Assembly: GCF_019801215.1 (NCBI RefSeq)
Contig: NZ_JAHVJO010000002.1
Coordinates: forward strand, 186,001-250,000
Source of the DNA: Fictibacillus nanhaiensis
GTDB lineage: Bacteria; Bacillota; Bacilli; Bacillales; Fictibacillaceae
Length of the DNA stretch: 64,000 bases
Direction of reading: 5' to 3'
The translations under genes were made by a program, and so were the position numbers. This document shows positions 9,798 to 18,841 of the stretch, one piece after another. The first letter of the stretch is position 1. Every line of letters starts with the position of its first letter. The notes under the pieces are model-generated. The model did not search any database. It saw nothing but the letters and a program-made list of their open reading frames with translations, and had not been told where the DNA came from.

Positions 9798-10574
9798 TCA
9801 TATTCCAAAATGCTGACTAGACAGCGCTTTGAATCTTTTATTATTAATTTTTTCTTTTGTACTTCTTCCATTAATCCATTGTGTAAATGAAGTATTCGTT
9901 AAGATCAAGCTTCCTTCATGCGTAAGTCGTGTAATCAACGGATTTTTATTGAAAGGAGAATCTTCGTGTTCACCGATAATGGTTTGGATTTCATTAAATT
10001 CAGATACATTCTTTACAGGCCTGGTAGAATCAAAGGCATAGCCTATTTTCCACTCTTTGTCTTTATGTCTTAATTTCATTTCTAAAACATAGTCACCATG
10101 CTCACTCTGTTCTTTTCTGACTCGGAATTCCCCATTATTAGAAGTTACGGCCTCACCTGATAGTGGAACTGGTTTTAATGGCAAATTCATCCCAAATCCT
10201 GTATCGATTAAATACGTATGCTCTTCGTGAGTCATTAAGATGGTTACATGCGTCCTTCCTAGCTTTACAAATTCTTGTGCAACATGATTATAGACCACCC
10301 CGCGTGATAGAACAGCGTTAAAACCACTTTCAATTAAGAAGAAATAAACAATAGAATTCAATTCATAGCAGAGACCACCTTCTTTTTGTATAAGGAGCTT
10401 GTTCACCAAGTTCTCTTTTGTGATCTCTTTTGCTCTATTCTCCATAAGGGATAAATTTTCAAAGGGAATGGTCATAGCTGTTTTCTCGAGAAAACTAGGT
10501 AACATTTCAAAGGTAATTGCCTGATTCTCCGGGATGCCTATTCTTTTAAGAAATAAAGCCTTTAGCTCGCTCAT
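9798..10574 (-). CDS. Arylamine N-acetyltransferase (NAT)
   Basis: The 258-residue protein transfers acetyl groups from acetyl-CoA to arylamines and hydrazines. The catalytic triad is visible: Cys in KEGGLCYELNSIVYFFL, His in GRTHVTILM and Asp in YLIDTGFGMNLPLKP. The N-terminal PFENLSL motif is typical. The frame extends to 10607, but the ATG at 10574 follows GGAGGAGAAATGTA and gives the family N-terminus, so it is preferred. The gene may serve in xenobiotic detoxification. It is monocistronic in a region of other acetyltransferases. Confidence 0.92.
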   Translation of the reverse strand: MSELKALFLKRIGIPENQAITFEMLPSFLEKTAMTIPFENLSLMENRAKEITKENLVNKLLIQKEGGLCYELNSIVYFFLIESGFNAVLSRGVVYNHVAQEFVKLGRTHVTILMTHEEHTYLIDTGFGMNLPLKPVPLSGEAVTSNNGEFRVRKEQSEHGDYVLEMKLRHKDKEWKIGYAFDSTRPVKNVSEFNEIQTIIGEHEDSPFNKNPLITRLTHEGSLILTNTSFTQWINGRSTKEKINNKRFKALSSQHFGI

Positions 10575-10735
10575 TACATTTCTCCTCCAATTCAATCCCA
10601 TATGCATCTGTCAAACGAAAAGCTTTCATACTGAGAAGCACTTTTCCATAACCTGAACATGTTTTTTTATATATTGCATCACGTTCAAGATATACATTGA
10701 ACATTCACCTTTTAAAAAATAGGTTTTTTGTATAT

Positions 10736-11287
10736 TTAAACAAAATCAAGATCGCCTTTTATAATTGAATACATGTATAAATCATCAAATTTTCCACAAG
10801 TAAATTCATAATGTCTCAGCAATCCTTCCTTTTGAAAGCCTTGTTTTTCTACGAGTTTCTGTGATGCTAGATTATTAGGTTCAATTAAAGCTTCAATTCT
10901 TTCTAACTGAAGGTGCTGAAACCCATACGTAACAACAGCTTCCAACGCTTCACTTCCTATACCCTTTCCCCAGAAATCCTTACTTAATTCAAAGCCCACT
11001 TCAGCTCGGAAATGTTTCGTACGCCAATTAAGGAACCCACAGCTTCCGATAATCCTACCAGAATTCTTCAGGGTAATTCCCCATCTCATTCCGGTTCCCT
11101 CTTGATATATGGATGTATACCATCCGACTTCATCCCATACGTCTTCAACTGTTTGGTAAGGTTCTAACCCCATATGTTTCACAACATCATGATCAGATAA
11201 GTATGCAAACATATCTTTGCTATCTTCTGTTGTGACTTCTCTTAAAATTAATCTACTTGTTTCAATGGTAGGAAATCTTTTTTCCAT
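10736..11287 (-). CDS. GNAT N-acetyltransferase (RimJ/RimL type)
   Basis: The 183-residue protein has the RimJ/RimL-like GNAT fold. It begins with TSRLILREVTTEDSKDMFAYL and contains the acetyl-CoA-binding loop KDFWGKGIGSEALEAVVTYGF, then NLASQKLVEKQGFQKEG. The substrate could be a protein N-terminus or a small amine. An in-frame GTG at 11290 is one codon upstream; the ATG at 11287 has correct spacing to GGAGG. It is a single gene. Confidence 0.88.
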   Translation of the reverse strand: MEKRFPTIETSRLILREVTTEDSKDMFAYLSDHDVVKHMGLEPYQTVEDVWDEVGWYTSIYQEGTGMRWGITLKNSGRIIGSCGFLNWRTKHFRAEVGFELSKDFWGKGIGSEALEAVVTYGFQHLQLERIEALIEPNNLASQKLVEKQGFQKEGLLRHYEFTCGKFDDLYMYSIIKGDLDFV

Positions 11288-11605
11288 CACATTTTCCTCC
11301 TTTCAAGCAACGAACAATACCAATTATTTCAAAAACATGCGCCTAACTCAATCATTTTTAATTCCATTAAGCACTATTTATTAGAAAACAAAGCCTGTAG
11401 CCCTCTTTAGTATGAAAACAATTCATTGGAAAATACTATACTCGTACTCCTTGAATGGAACATGACCATAGTCTCCAACTTTCAAACACTATTATATAAG
11501 ACTATTGATCTATTTTCAGTTAACCTATTGTCTTAGATGCTACTATTGCCTGAGGGTTATTTTGTTGTGGGTTTCATATAATCGGTTTAGAAAGGAGTTG
11601 GAAAA
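11288..11605. other. Divergent intergenic region
   Basis: About 320 AT-rich bases between the divergent GNAT and lipase-like genes. They must contain both promoters, but I see no convincing operator, hairpin or small gene. Confidence 0.5.
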
Positions 11606-13453
11606 ATGTTCAATAAAAGTTTAATTATTCTTTTTATGTGTTTTTTTGTAGGATTAACAGGGCCAGTCTATGCACAATCGAATCAAGAGGTGATGATACC
11701 AGGTAAAGGTCCGAACGATGGCTTGAAATTTGTTCCAAATGCAGATTATGATGGGGATGGTATTTCAAACAAAGATGAAAATGAAAGTGGAACCTTTATT
11801 TTAGAGAAGGATACAGACTTTGATTCCCTTTCCGATTCAGATGAACAGCTGTTGTACATAACAGATCCAGCAAATGCTGATACTGACGAAGACGGCTTAT
11901 CGGATGGTGTTGAAGTGAATGATTTCTTTAGCGATCCCAAAGATCCGGATGAAAACCGAAATGGAGTGAAAGATGGAGAAGAGACCCGAACAGTACCCAT
12001 ACCTCCTAATCCTTATCATGTATCAGGTACGGTTACAGGAAAAGGCAATATCACTCGAAAATTTACGATAGCAACCAATCCTTTCATCATGCTTCAACAT
12101 ATTGATCAATTGGATAATCTGATGTATATCCACTCCTTTGACAATGATCTATCATTTGAGTTGGATATCCCCGGAGACCATAAACAGAAGAAATGGTTTA
12201 CGTATAAACCAAACAGCGGAAAGTTGACACCCGTCATAAAGGCCGTTCAAAAAGAAAACAAGTGGCACGTGAAAGTACAAGGCGGAGGTGTAATACTTTC
12301 AATCAATGAAGAAACGCAACAGTCCAAAATAGAAGGCTTGCCAAATCTGCTTCTTCCTGAATCGATAAAACATACGAATGGAAAGTACAAAAACAAAAAA
12401 ACCGTGACATTTAAGGATAAGAAGGATCAAGATAATATGGCTGTTTATGAAATAACCCCAACTAACGAACTGCGCCCATTATCAGTGGAAACAGGAAAAA
12501 CACCAGTCATTATGTTGCACGGGTTGTTTGGATCTACGGGTTCTTTCGGATATGAGAACCTGTGGGCAAATAGTGATGATTTAGCAAAAGCGAATGCGAA
12601 TGTCAGTTCAACACAATCCTTCTCAGGAAAATCTTATTCTTCGGGAACTCAGCTTTCTTACGGTAATAAAGATGTTCACTTTATTACTTCAACGAGCGAT
12701 TACAACGAACTTGGAGCAATGCTTGATTCGGCACAAGGGTATACGCCAAACGTCGATCTTTTCGCATTTGAATATGACGAGGGAGGCCACGTTGGACTTG
12801 GAGCACAATATTTAGGGCAGTTTATCCAAGATCTTCGTTCATCAGGAATTATACCCTCCTCATCACCTGTCCAGCTACTCGCTCACAGCAAAGGCGGACT
12901 CGTATCGAGGTACTATATCGAAAATCAGAATGGCAGCGTGAATATTGCACGGCTCTTCACTATCGGTACTCCTCATTTCGGGTCAGATCTTTCTCTTTAT
13001 GGCGACATGGACCGGGATGACAGCGATTTATGGAAGTCAAATGACCATGATCCATATTGTGATACCTTTACAAACAGCCATCCGTATACAAAATACTTCT
13101 TACTCGGAGGATTTAATCCATCTGATGTACCATCGTCACTAATCGGATATAAGCAGGCTCCTCATTTAACGGGGATTACTTCACATTATGATGACCATGT
13201 TCGGAGCACATTTAAGGCAGCCGGTAAAACATTGAGTTGGTGGAGCTATGCAGATATTGAAGATGGTGCTGTGAATATCGACAGCGCGATGGGATCAGAT
13301 CAAGACCCTGATTACAATGGGACCCTGCAAAAACTTTCCGTCACAAAACGATTTTATCTTTTTCATTCTACGTATGGAGATCACTCTGCCATGAGGAAAC
13401 ATCCAGAGACCGATAACCGCACCTCACAAATTTTTGCAGGAAGCTGGGATTAA
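11606..13453 (+). CDS. Secreted alpha/beta-hydrolase (lipase/esterase-like) with calcium-binding repeats
   Basis: The 615-residue protein starts with a signal peptide (about 24 residues, cleavage after VYA). Residues about 47-125 carry thrombospondin type-3-like Ca-binding repeats: DYDGDGISNKDE, DTDFDSLSDSDE, DTDEDGLSDGVE and DENRNGVKDGEE. The hydrolase part has an oxyanion-region HGLFGSTGS (about residue 304) and the nucleophile elbow AHSKGGLVSRYY (Ser about 428), which places it with lipases and PGAP1-like esterases. A late HSTYGDHSAM may hold the catalytic His. It should be exported and act outside the cell on lipids or esters. GAAAGGAG precedes the ATG, and a strong terminator follows. 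Confidence 0.85.
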   Translation: MFNKSLIILFMCFFVGLTGPVYAQSNQEVMIPGKGPNDGLKFVPNADYDGDGISNKDENESGTFILEKDTDFDSLSDSDEQLLYITDPANADTDEDGLSDGVEVNDFFSDPKDPDENRNGVKDGEETRTVPIPPNPYHVSGTVTGKGNITRKFTIATNPFIMLQHIDQLDNLMYIHSFDNDLSFELDIPGDHKQKKWFTYKPNSGKLTPVIKAVQKENKWHVKVQGGGVILSINEETQQSKIEGLPNLLLPESIKHTNGKYKNKKTVTFKDKKDQDNMAVYEITPTNELRPLSVETGKTPVIMLHGLFGSTGSFGYENLWANSDDLAKANANVSSTQSFSGKSYSSGTQLSYGNKDVHFITSTSDYNELGAMLDSAQGYTPNVDLFAFEYDEGGHVGLGAQYLGQFIQDLRSSGIIPSSSPVQLLAHSKGGLVSRYYIENQNGSVNIARLFTIGTPHFGSDLSLYGDMDRDDSDLWKSNDHDPYCDTFTNSHPYTKYFLLGGFNPSDVPSSLIGYKQAPHLTGITSHYDDHVRSTFKAAGKTLSWWSYADIEDGAVNIDSAMGSDQDPDYNGTLQKLSVTKRFYLFHSTYGDHSAMRKHPETDNRTSQIFAGSWD

Positions 13454-13477
13454 GAAAACACTTAATATCTTAACGAA

Positions 13478-13506
13478 AAAAAGGACTGGGATCAGTCCTT
13501 TTTGAT
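13478..13506. terminator. Bidirectional terminator
   Basis: AAAAAGGACTG (13478-13488) pairs perfectly with CAGTCCTTTTT (13493-13503) around GGAT. It ends the lipase-like gene and overlaps the stop of the convergent GNAT gene. Confidence 0.92.
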
Positions 13507-13968
13507 TTCTATACGATAATTCCTTTTTTTCATCCAAACCCATTTGCTATTAAAGGTGGTCCTGAGACTAGGATCTTCTACAAAACCTACTCCTTTATAG
13601 CACTGAAGGGCTTGCTCGTTCTTAGGCTCTATTCTTAAAAACACCCATTCATACGGATAATCCTTGCATTTTTCAAGAAGTTTTTGAATGAACCTTTTGC
13701 CTATCCCTCTATTACGAGCAGAAGGCTTGACCACTAAATGAGCAATTTCTAAATCTTTCTCTTCCTCATCTACCCATATCTCTCCAAATGCGACACTTTC
13801 TGAGTCTTCTTCAAACATATAACCCATTTGATCATGTGCTTTATACCAACTATAAAACATCTCAGAAGAATAAACGCGATTACCTGTAACATTCTCACAA
13901 TCCTGAGGAGCATTTAACCATTCTTTTATTATCGGTTCATCTTCTAGCATAACGTCTCGAATGTTCAT
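13492..13968 (-). CDS. GNAT N-acetyltransferase
   Basis: A 158-residue GNAT protein. The acetyl-CoA-binding motif A is LVVKPSARNRGIGKRFIQKLL, with the usual R-x-x-G-x-G/A core, followed by IEPKNEQALQCYKGVGF (motif B). The N-terminal half is shorter than in RimJ/L proteins. The substrate is unknown. The ATG at 13968 follows CAGGAGTTGACATA. It lies in the minus-strand series of single-gene acetyltransferases and small enzymes. Confidence 0.85.
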   Translation of the reverse strand: MNIRDVMLEDEPIIKEWLNAPQDCENVTGNRVYSSEMFYSWYKAHDQMGYMFEEDSESVAFGEIWVDEEEKDLEIAHLVVKPSARNRGIGKRFIQKLLEKCKDYPYEWVFLRIEPKNEQALQCYKGVGFVEDPSLRTTFNSKWVWMKKRNYRIEIKKD

Positions 13969-14043
13969 TATGTCAACTCCTGCATATCAGAATTAGAACA
14001 TGCTCCATGTTAATCCACAAAGTACTAGGAGCATACATAAAAT

Positions 14044-14541
14044 TTAACTCATAGACATATTAGCATCAAGCCACGTTCTAAGTTTTTCTGCGTACTCTGA
14101 TCGTTCTCTAGGGGTACTGAGATCTCCATTCGTGAAATAAAGATTATCGTTAAAATACCTTGGATAAACATGCAGATGGTAGTGCCAAACATCCTGACTT
14201 CCACCGGGCTCGTTATGTTGTCTAGTCGATATGCCGTCACACTCATAACAGGCCTTTAGTGCAAAAGAAATTTGTTGGGATACCTTATGTATTCGAGCAG
14301 CGATCTCTATTGGTAAATCAAAGATATTTTCATAGTGTTTATTAGGTATGATAATCACGTGTCCTTTATTATTCGGCCACCATAAGGTCGCGATCAGTGC
14401 CGTTACATAGTCGTCCTTATATATAATATCTTGCTGCTTCGATTGAACTAACTTGTTTTCTTCATCTTCTTCACCTTTAACTACTAAGCAAAAAGGGCAA
14501 ATGTAATCTGCAGGCATATGTTTAAAACGATTATCCATCAT
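14044..14541 (-). CDS. HIT family nucleotide hydrolase/transferase
   Basis: A 165-residue histidine-triad protein. The defining motif H-x-H-x-H is present as WHYHLHVYPR, and an N-terminal CPFCLVVKGEEDE pair of cysteines suggests the zinc-binding HIT subgroup. HIT enzymes cleave or transfer nucleoside monophosphates from dinucleotides or adenylylated substrates. The segment NNKGHVIIIPNKHYENIFDL is the usual family core. GGAGAGGTG precedes two adjacent ATG codons. It has no operon partner. Confidence 0.9.
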   Translation of the reverse strand: MMDNRFKHMPADYICPFCLVVKGEEDEENKLVQSKQQDIIYKDDYVTALIATLWWPNNKGHVIIIPNKHYENIFDLPIEIAARIHKVSQQISFALKACYECDGISTRQHNEPGGSQDVWHYHLHVYPRYFNDNLYFTNGDLSTPRERSEYAEKLRTWLDANMSMS

Positions 14542-14615
14542 CGTCTACACCTCTCCTTAACAAATAAAAAGTAAAGTATATGCTAAACACTTAAACATGG
14601 CCGTAATCTATTAAT

Positions 14616-15215
14616 CTAGGTTAAGTTAAGGATAAAGGTTTCCTTATCGACATTGTTTGTAAGATAATCTTCTTGCAGTATCCCATAAACAGCACAGTCT
14701 TTATATTGATTTTTGGCATTTCGAATCATATGTCTGATTATCCCTTCTTGTTCCATTCCAACCTTTTTCATTATTCTTCCAGAAGCTGGATTGTCTGTGT
14801 TATGTGCTGCAGATATCTTGTGGATATTCATAATGCTGAAGCCAAATTCCACAACCGCACTTAACGCTTCCGTTCCATAGCCCTGGTTCCACCAATTGAA
14901 TCCAAGAGAATAACTGACCTCACAGTTTTCAGTGAGATTGTCAAAATCATATAGATCGATTTCTCCTATTAGTTCACCGCTCTTTTTCAGTTCAATACCC
15001 CAGTAACAGAATCCTGTGCTGTCATAGTCACTTACAATCTTTGCGACCCTCTCCATGGTTTCGGAAACTGACTGATGTGCGGGATTGATTCGATTATCGC
15101 TTACCCGTTCGTCGGAAAGCCAGTGGTCAAAAATGCTTTCTGCATCTGTCAGTTCCAACCTTCTAAGGATTAATCGGTTGGTTACAATTTTGGGTGTTCC
15201 TAAATAGTGAATCAT
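14616..15215 (-). CDS. GNAT N-acetyltransferase (RimJ/RimL type)
   Basis: A 199-residue protein with the RimJ/RimL start VTNRLILRRLELTDAESIFD and the acetyl-CoA loop FNWWNQGYGTEALSAVVEFGF. The conserved DNPASGRIMKKVGMEQEG motif follows. It probably acetylates a ribosomal protein N-terminus, an antibiotic or another amine; the sequence does not say which. GAGGTGACAGA precedes the ATG. Confidence 0.88.
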   Translation of the reverse strand: MIHYLGTPKIVTNRLILRRLELTDAESIFDHWLSDERVSDNRINPAHQSVSETMERVAKIVSDYDSTGFCYWGIELKKSGELIGEIDLYDFDNLTENCEVSYSLGFNWWNQGYGTEALSAVVEFGFSIMNIHKISAAHNTDNPASGRIMKKVGMEQEGIIRHMIRNAKNQYKDCAVYGILQEDYLTNNVDKETFILNLT

Positions 15216-15422
15216 TCTGTCACCTCTTCAATTAAACGAAATTGCACTATCCTGTCTGAACAATTACTACCAATTATTTCAAAAAAAGCGTTTTAACTCA
15301 ATACATATTTTCATTTTTAAAAAATCTTTCCTTGCTCAGGAAATGCACCGAAATTCACCTTTATTAGATGGCATACTCCCTAACTGCCCAAAGCAGCTTT
15401 CTTACATTGGTTATGGAAAAGA

Positions 15423-15468
15423 AAAGAACTAGTCTGCAAATCGTTAAGGATTCGAAGACTAGTTCTTT
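15423..15468 (-). terminator. Terminator downstream of the FrnE-like gene
   Basis: A perfect 13-bp stem (AAAGAACTAGTCT with AGACTAGTTCTTT) around a 20-base loop. On the minus strand it is followed by TTC-rich sequence. It lies 32 bases after the FrnE-like stop codon. Confidence 0.8.
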
Positions 15469-15499
15469 ATTAGCTTGTTAGGGCTTATTAAACCATTAA

Positions 15500-16198
15500 T
15501 TACTTTTTAGGAATTTCACATCCATCGTCATCACATATCACACCATCTTGGTTGTTTAAAGCAGTGATTTCATCTTCGGCGATGATCTTTTTCAATGCTT
15601 GCACAAACACTTCAGTTGGCTGTGCACCAGTAAGGGCGTACTTTTTATTAATCAGGTAGAATGGAACACCTGTAACACCATATTGTTGGGCTGTTTGTTC
15701 ATCAGTGCGAACGACATCAGCCATCTCATCACTTGCAAGCATTTTTTCTACAGCTTCCCGGTTCAATCCGACTTCTACGGCCAACTCCATTAATGTTTCA
15801 TGGTCTCCAATATGCTTAGATTCGGTATAATAGGCACGAAGAATTCGTTCGGTCATCTCTTTCATTAAACCCTGTGTTTTAGCAAACATCGCCAAACGGT
15901 GAGCATCAAAGGTGTTTGTAAGGATGAGAGTATCCATATGATATTCTAATCCAACTTCCTTCGCCATCTGTACCATGTTTTGAGTGTTTGCTTTTGCAGT
16001 AGCTATACTCATCCCATATTTTTGGGCTAGTTTTTCGTATATATCTTCTTTTATATCACGTTCCATTGTTGGATCCAACTCGAAGCATCGATATGTTACT
16101 TCAATCGGATGGTCAATCTGCTTGATAGCATCCTCCAGACGCTTTTTGCCAATATAGCAGAATGGTCAAGCAAAATCTGTCCACATTTCAATATGCAT
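15500..16198 (-). pseudogene. DsbA/FrnE-family oxidoreductase with in-frame TGA at the catalytic cysteine
   Basis: The full frame from the ATG at 16198 (GGAGG eight bases upstream) to the stop at 15500 would encode a normal-length 232-residue FrnE-like thiol oxidoreductase, except for TGA at 16166-16168. The context reads MHIEMWTDFA-TGA-PFCYIGKKR, where the family has a CPFC/CPWC active site, so the TGA replaces the first active-site cysteine. The remaining 221 codons are open and well preserved, including the cis-Pro region QYGVTGVPFYLI. There is no start codon with a ribosome binding site after the TGA. Explanations are a recent nonsense mutation, a sequencing error or selenocysteine recoding; the first two are more likely a priori. 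Confidence 0.8.
16127..16143 (-). promoter_or_regulatory. Possible bacterial SECIS-like stem-loop after the in-frame TGA
   Basis: Reading on the minus strand, AGCGTC-TGGAG-GATGCT can form a 6-bp stem (one G-U pair) with a 5-base loop that has G in its second position. The loop starts 28 bases after the TGA. Known bacterial SECIS elements sit a similar distance downstream with small G-containing loops. A chance 6-bp stem is not rare, so this is weak evidence. Confidence 0.25.
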
Positions 16199-16306
16199 AT
16201 TTAATCCCTCCAATTCTTGTTGCTACTTTATTATAGAAGGTATAAGAGTAATTTACACATAATTTGATTTTAGATCCTCAAAACATTGTATCCCTTGAAG
16301 TCTGTT

Positions 16307-16338
16307 TAAAAAAAGACCAAGATGTGAAATCCTGGTCT
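16307..16338 (-). terminator. Terminator of mqo
   Basis: On the minus strand AGACCAGGAT pairs with ATCTTGGTCT (one G-U pair), followed by seven T. Confidence 0.9.
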
Positions 16339-16363
16339 CTAATGTTCTATGAAAGTCAAAGAT

Positions 16364-17866
16364 TTAACTCAACACCATATCTTTTTTGCTTAAACCAAGC
16401 GACTTCGCAGTTGAAGTATGAATTTCCTGTAAAAGCTCTGGGTTTTCCATTAAGGACACTCCATAAGAAGGAATCATTTCTTTAATCCTCGGTTCCCATT
16501 CTTTTATATGTTGTGGAAAACATCTTTCAAATATTTCAAGCATAACGTGAACGGCAGTAGAAGCACCCGGGGAAGCGCCTAGTAAGGCTGCGATCGACCC
16601 ATCAGCAGCAGTAATCACTTCTGTACCAAATTGAAGCGTTCCTTTGCCTCCAACTTCAGTGTCTTTAATTACTTGCACACGTTGGCCAGCTACAACTAAA
16701 TCCCAATCCTCAGCTTTTGCGTTCGGAATAAACTCTCGCAACTCTTCCATGCGCTGTTCTTTGGATAGCATCACTTGCTGAATCAAGTATTTTGTCAATG
16801 ACATCTCTTTTGCTCCTGCGGCCAACATCGTTAAGACATTATTCGGTTTAACGGAAGTGACCAAATCGAACATTGAACCTGTTTTTAAGAATTTTGGAGA
16901 GAAGCCAGCAAATGGTCCAAAGAGCAACGATTTTTTATTTTCGATATATCTCGTATCAAGATGTGGCACAGACATTGGCGGCGCACCGACCTTCGCCTTG
17001 CCGTATACTTTTGCATGTTGCTGCGCGATAACATCCGGATTATTACATACCATAAAAATTCCGCTGACCGGGAATCCTCCAATATGTTTTCCTTCTGGTA
17101 TTCCGGATTTTTGCAGCAGATGCAGACTTCCTCCGCCACCTCCGATGAAGACGAATTTTGCTGTGTGGCGTTCGACAGTACCGCTATTCAGATTCTTCAC
17201 TTTCAATTCCCACGAACCATCTTTTGTACGGCTAATATTTTCAACAGAATGGTTATAGTTAACATGTGCGTTTCTTGCCTCTAGGTGGTTAAATAACATA
17301 CGCGTTAACGCACCGAAGTTGACATCCGTTCCTGAGTCAATTTTTGTAGCAGCAATCGGTTCATCCAATTTTCGACCTTCCATAATAAGCGGAATCCATT
17401 CCATCAGCTTTTCATGATCATCGGAAAATTCCATTCCTTGAAACAAAGGATTACTTGACAGCGCTTCCATACGTTTCTTCAAAAAAGCTACGTTTTCTTC
17501 CCCTTGCACCATACTCATATGAGGCAAGGGCATGATAAAGTCCTTTGGATTATCAATCAGTTTATGGTTCACAAGATAAGACCAAAACTGCATGGAAACC
17601 TGAAATTGTTCATTAATGCTTATGGCTTTACTAATATCTACAGATCCATCCGGTTTTTCTACCGTGTAGTTAAGCTCACACAGTGCAGCATGTCCCGTCC
17701 CTGCATTATTCCATTCATTAGAACTTTCCTCGCCTGCTTTTGCAAGCTTCTCAAACACCGTAATTTCCCATTCTGGAACTATTTCTTTCAAGAGAGTCCC
17801 TAAAGTCGCACTCATGATTCCGGCACCAATTAAAATGACGTCTGTTTTAGTTTCTCTATCGCTCAA
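16364..17866 (-). CDS. mqo: Malate:quinone oxidoreductase
   Basis: The 500-residue FAD enzyme oxidises malate to oxaloacetate and passes electrons to quinone at the inner face of the membrane. The N-terminal dinucleotide-binding motif reads [17 protein letters not shown], and the family signatures [20 protein letters not shown] and [19 protein letters not shown] are intact. Length is normal for bacterial Mqo. A TTG three codons upstream (17875) lies too close to AAAGG, so the TTG at 17866 is preferred. The gene is monocistronic with its own terminator. Confidence 0.95.
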   Translation of the reverse strand: MSDRETKTDVILIGAGIMSATLGTLLKEIVPEWEITVFEKLAKAGEESSNEWNNAGTGHAALCELNYTVEKPDGSVDISKAISINEQFQVSMQFWSYLVNHKLIDNPKDFIMPLPHMSMVQGEENVAFLKKRMEALSSNPLFQGMEFSDDHEKLMEWIPLIMEGRKLDEPIAATKIDSGTDVNFGALTRMLFNHLEARNAHVNYNHSVENISRTKDGSWELKVKNLNSGTVERHTAKFVFIGGGGGSLHLLQKSGIPEGKHIGGFPVSGIFMVCNNPDVIAQQHAKVYGKAKVGAPPMSVPHLDTRYIENKKSLLFGPFAGFSPKFLKTGSMFDLVTSVKPNNVLTMLAAGAKEMSLTKYLIQQVMLSKEQRMEELREFIPNAKAEDWDLVVAGQRVQVIKDTEVGGKGTLQFGTEVITAADGSIAALLGASPGASTAVHVMLEIFERCFPQHIKEWEPRIKEMIPSYGVSLMENPELLQEIHTSTAKSLGLSKKDMVLS

Positions 17867-18201
17867 TTTTACCAACCTTTTTCACTTAAATTTTCAGAAA
17901 AATGTAGCCGTTACAACAAGCTAAGTCGCAACACTAGTCACTCACTATTTCTGTCTTAAATAAAACCCTATTATAGTAAATTACAATTATTTGCGTAATA
18001 AATTTTTCCTATTATATGATAATTATAAATTATTTGATAGCTGATAGAAAGGGATAATTCTGTCAACAAGAATATCCCTTTTTTGCGAGAGGGTATTTAA
18101 TAGTAGAAAGCTATTAACAAACGTCGCCCTAACAGTTTCGAAACCTTAAACAAAAACACTCATTCTTATTAATGAAGCTTTGTTGTTGCTTCAATCTTCA
18201 G
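17867..18201. other. Intergenic with a plus-strand hairpin
   Basis: About 330 AT-rich bases. AAAGGGATAATTCT pairs with AGAATATCCCTTTT (about 18048-18083, one bulged base) and is followed by a T-run on the plus strand, although no plus-strand gene precedes it. The mqo promoter should lie near 17880-18000. No gene is seen. Confidence 0.45.
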
Positions 18202-18759
18202 CTAATGCACTGAATTATTGAATTCTAAACAAAACTTTGTATCATTTACTATTTTATTGATTATGTAATCATTTTCTTTCAATGTTAATTCACTTGTATT
18301 TAAAAAATGCTTATGATCTAATCCCGAGTTAGTAAATTCATCGAATAAGATCATACACCGTTTTCCCATCCTATGCTCTTCTATTCTCCCATTATCCCTT
18401 TTAAGTAAAGTGCCTTGATCAACCCATAACACCACATATTTCACAACTGCGTTTAGTTCTTTTATATTTTCACTAAGCCATCTTGCATCGTTTGGAAATG
18501 TTACATAATCGATCACAACATCACACCCATGATTAATGAAGTTTCTAGTAAGGTGTAAAATATTATTCCAAATGAGTGAATGTTCGTGCTCACTTTCCCA
18601 CGGTTTTTCTCTGCCATTTATATGCATATGGCTTATGTAGTCACCAGATAAATAAGCACTATTCGATAGCTTTTTTACAAGTTCTTTTGAAGTGGTTGAC
18701 TTTCCCACTCCCGCTGGTCCTGATAAAATATATACATTTCTTATATTGTTTTGCCCCAA
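18202..18759 (-). CDS. P-loop AAA/kinase-like protein
   Basis: A 185-residue single-domain P-loop protein. Walker A is LSGPAGVGKSTTSKEL near the N-terminus. VVIDYVTFPNDARWL resembles the substrate-proximal strand of AAA_33-type small-molecule kinases, and a lid-like R-rich segment (KRDNGRIEEHRMGKR) follows. It may phosphorylate a small molecule such as an antibiotic or nucleoside, but the substrate cannot be told. It starts at TTG with a GGGGGGAG site. Confidence 0.75.
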   Translation of the reverse strand: MGQNNIRNVYILSGPAGVGKSTTSKELVKKLSNSAYLSGDYISHMHINGREKPWESEHEHSLIWNNILHLTRNFINHGCDVVIDYVTFPNDARWLSENIKELNAVVKYVVLWVDQGTLLKRDNGRIEEHRMGKRCMILFDEFTNSGLDHKHFLNTSELTLKENDYIINKIVNDTKFCLEFNNSVH

Positions 18760-18841
18760 AAGAGCTCCCCCCTTTAGCTTCGAATACTACCGAATCATTA
18801 ATAATAATGATATGCCGATCGTTGAAGAAAATAACGCACTA

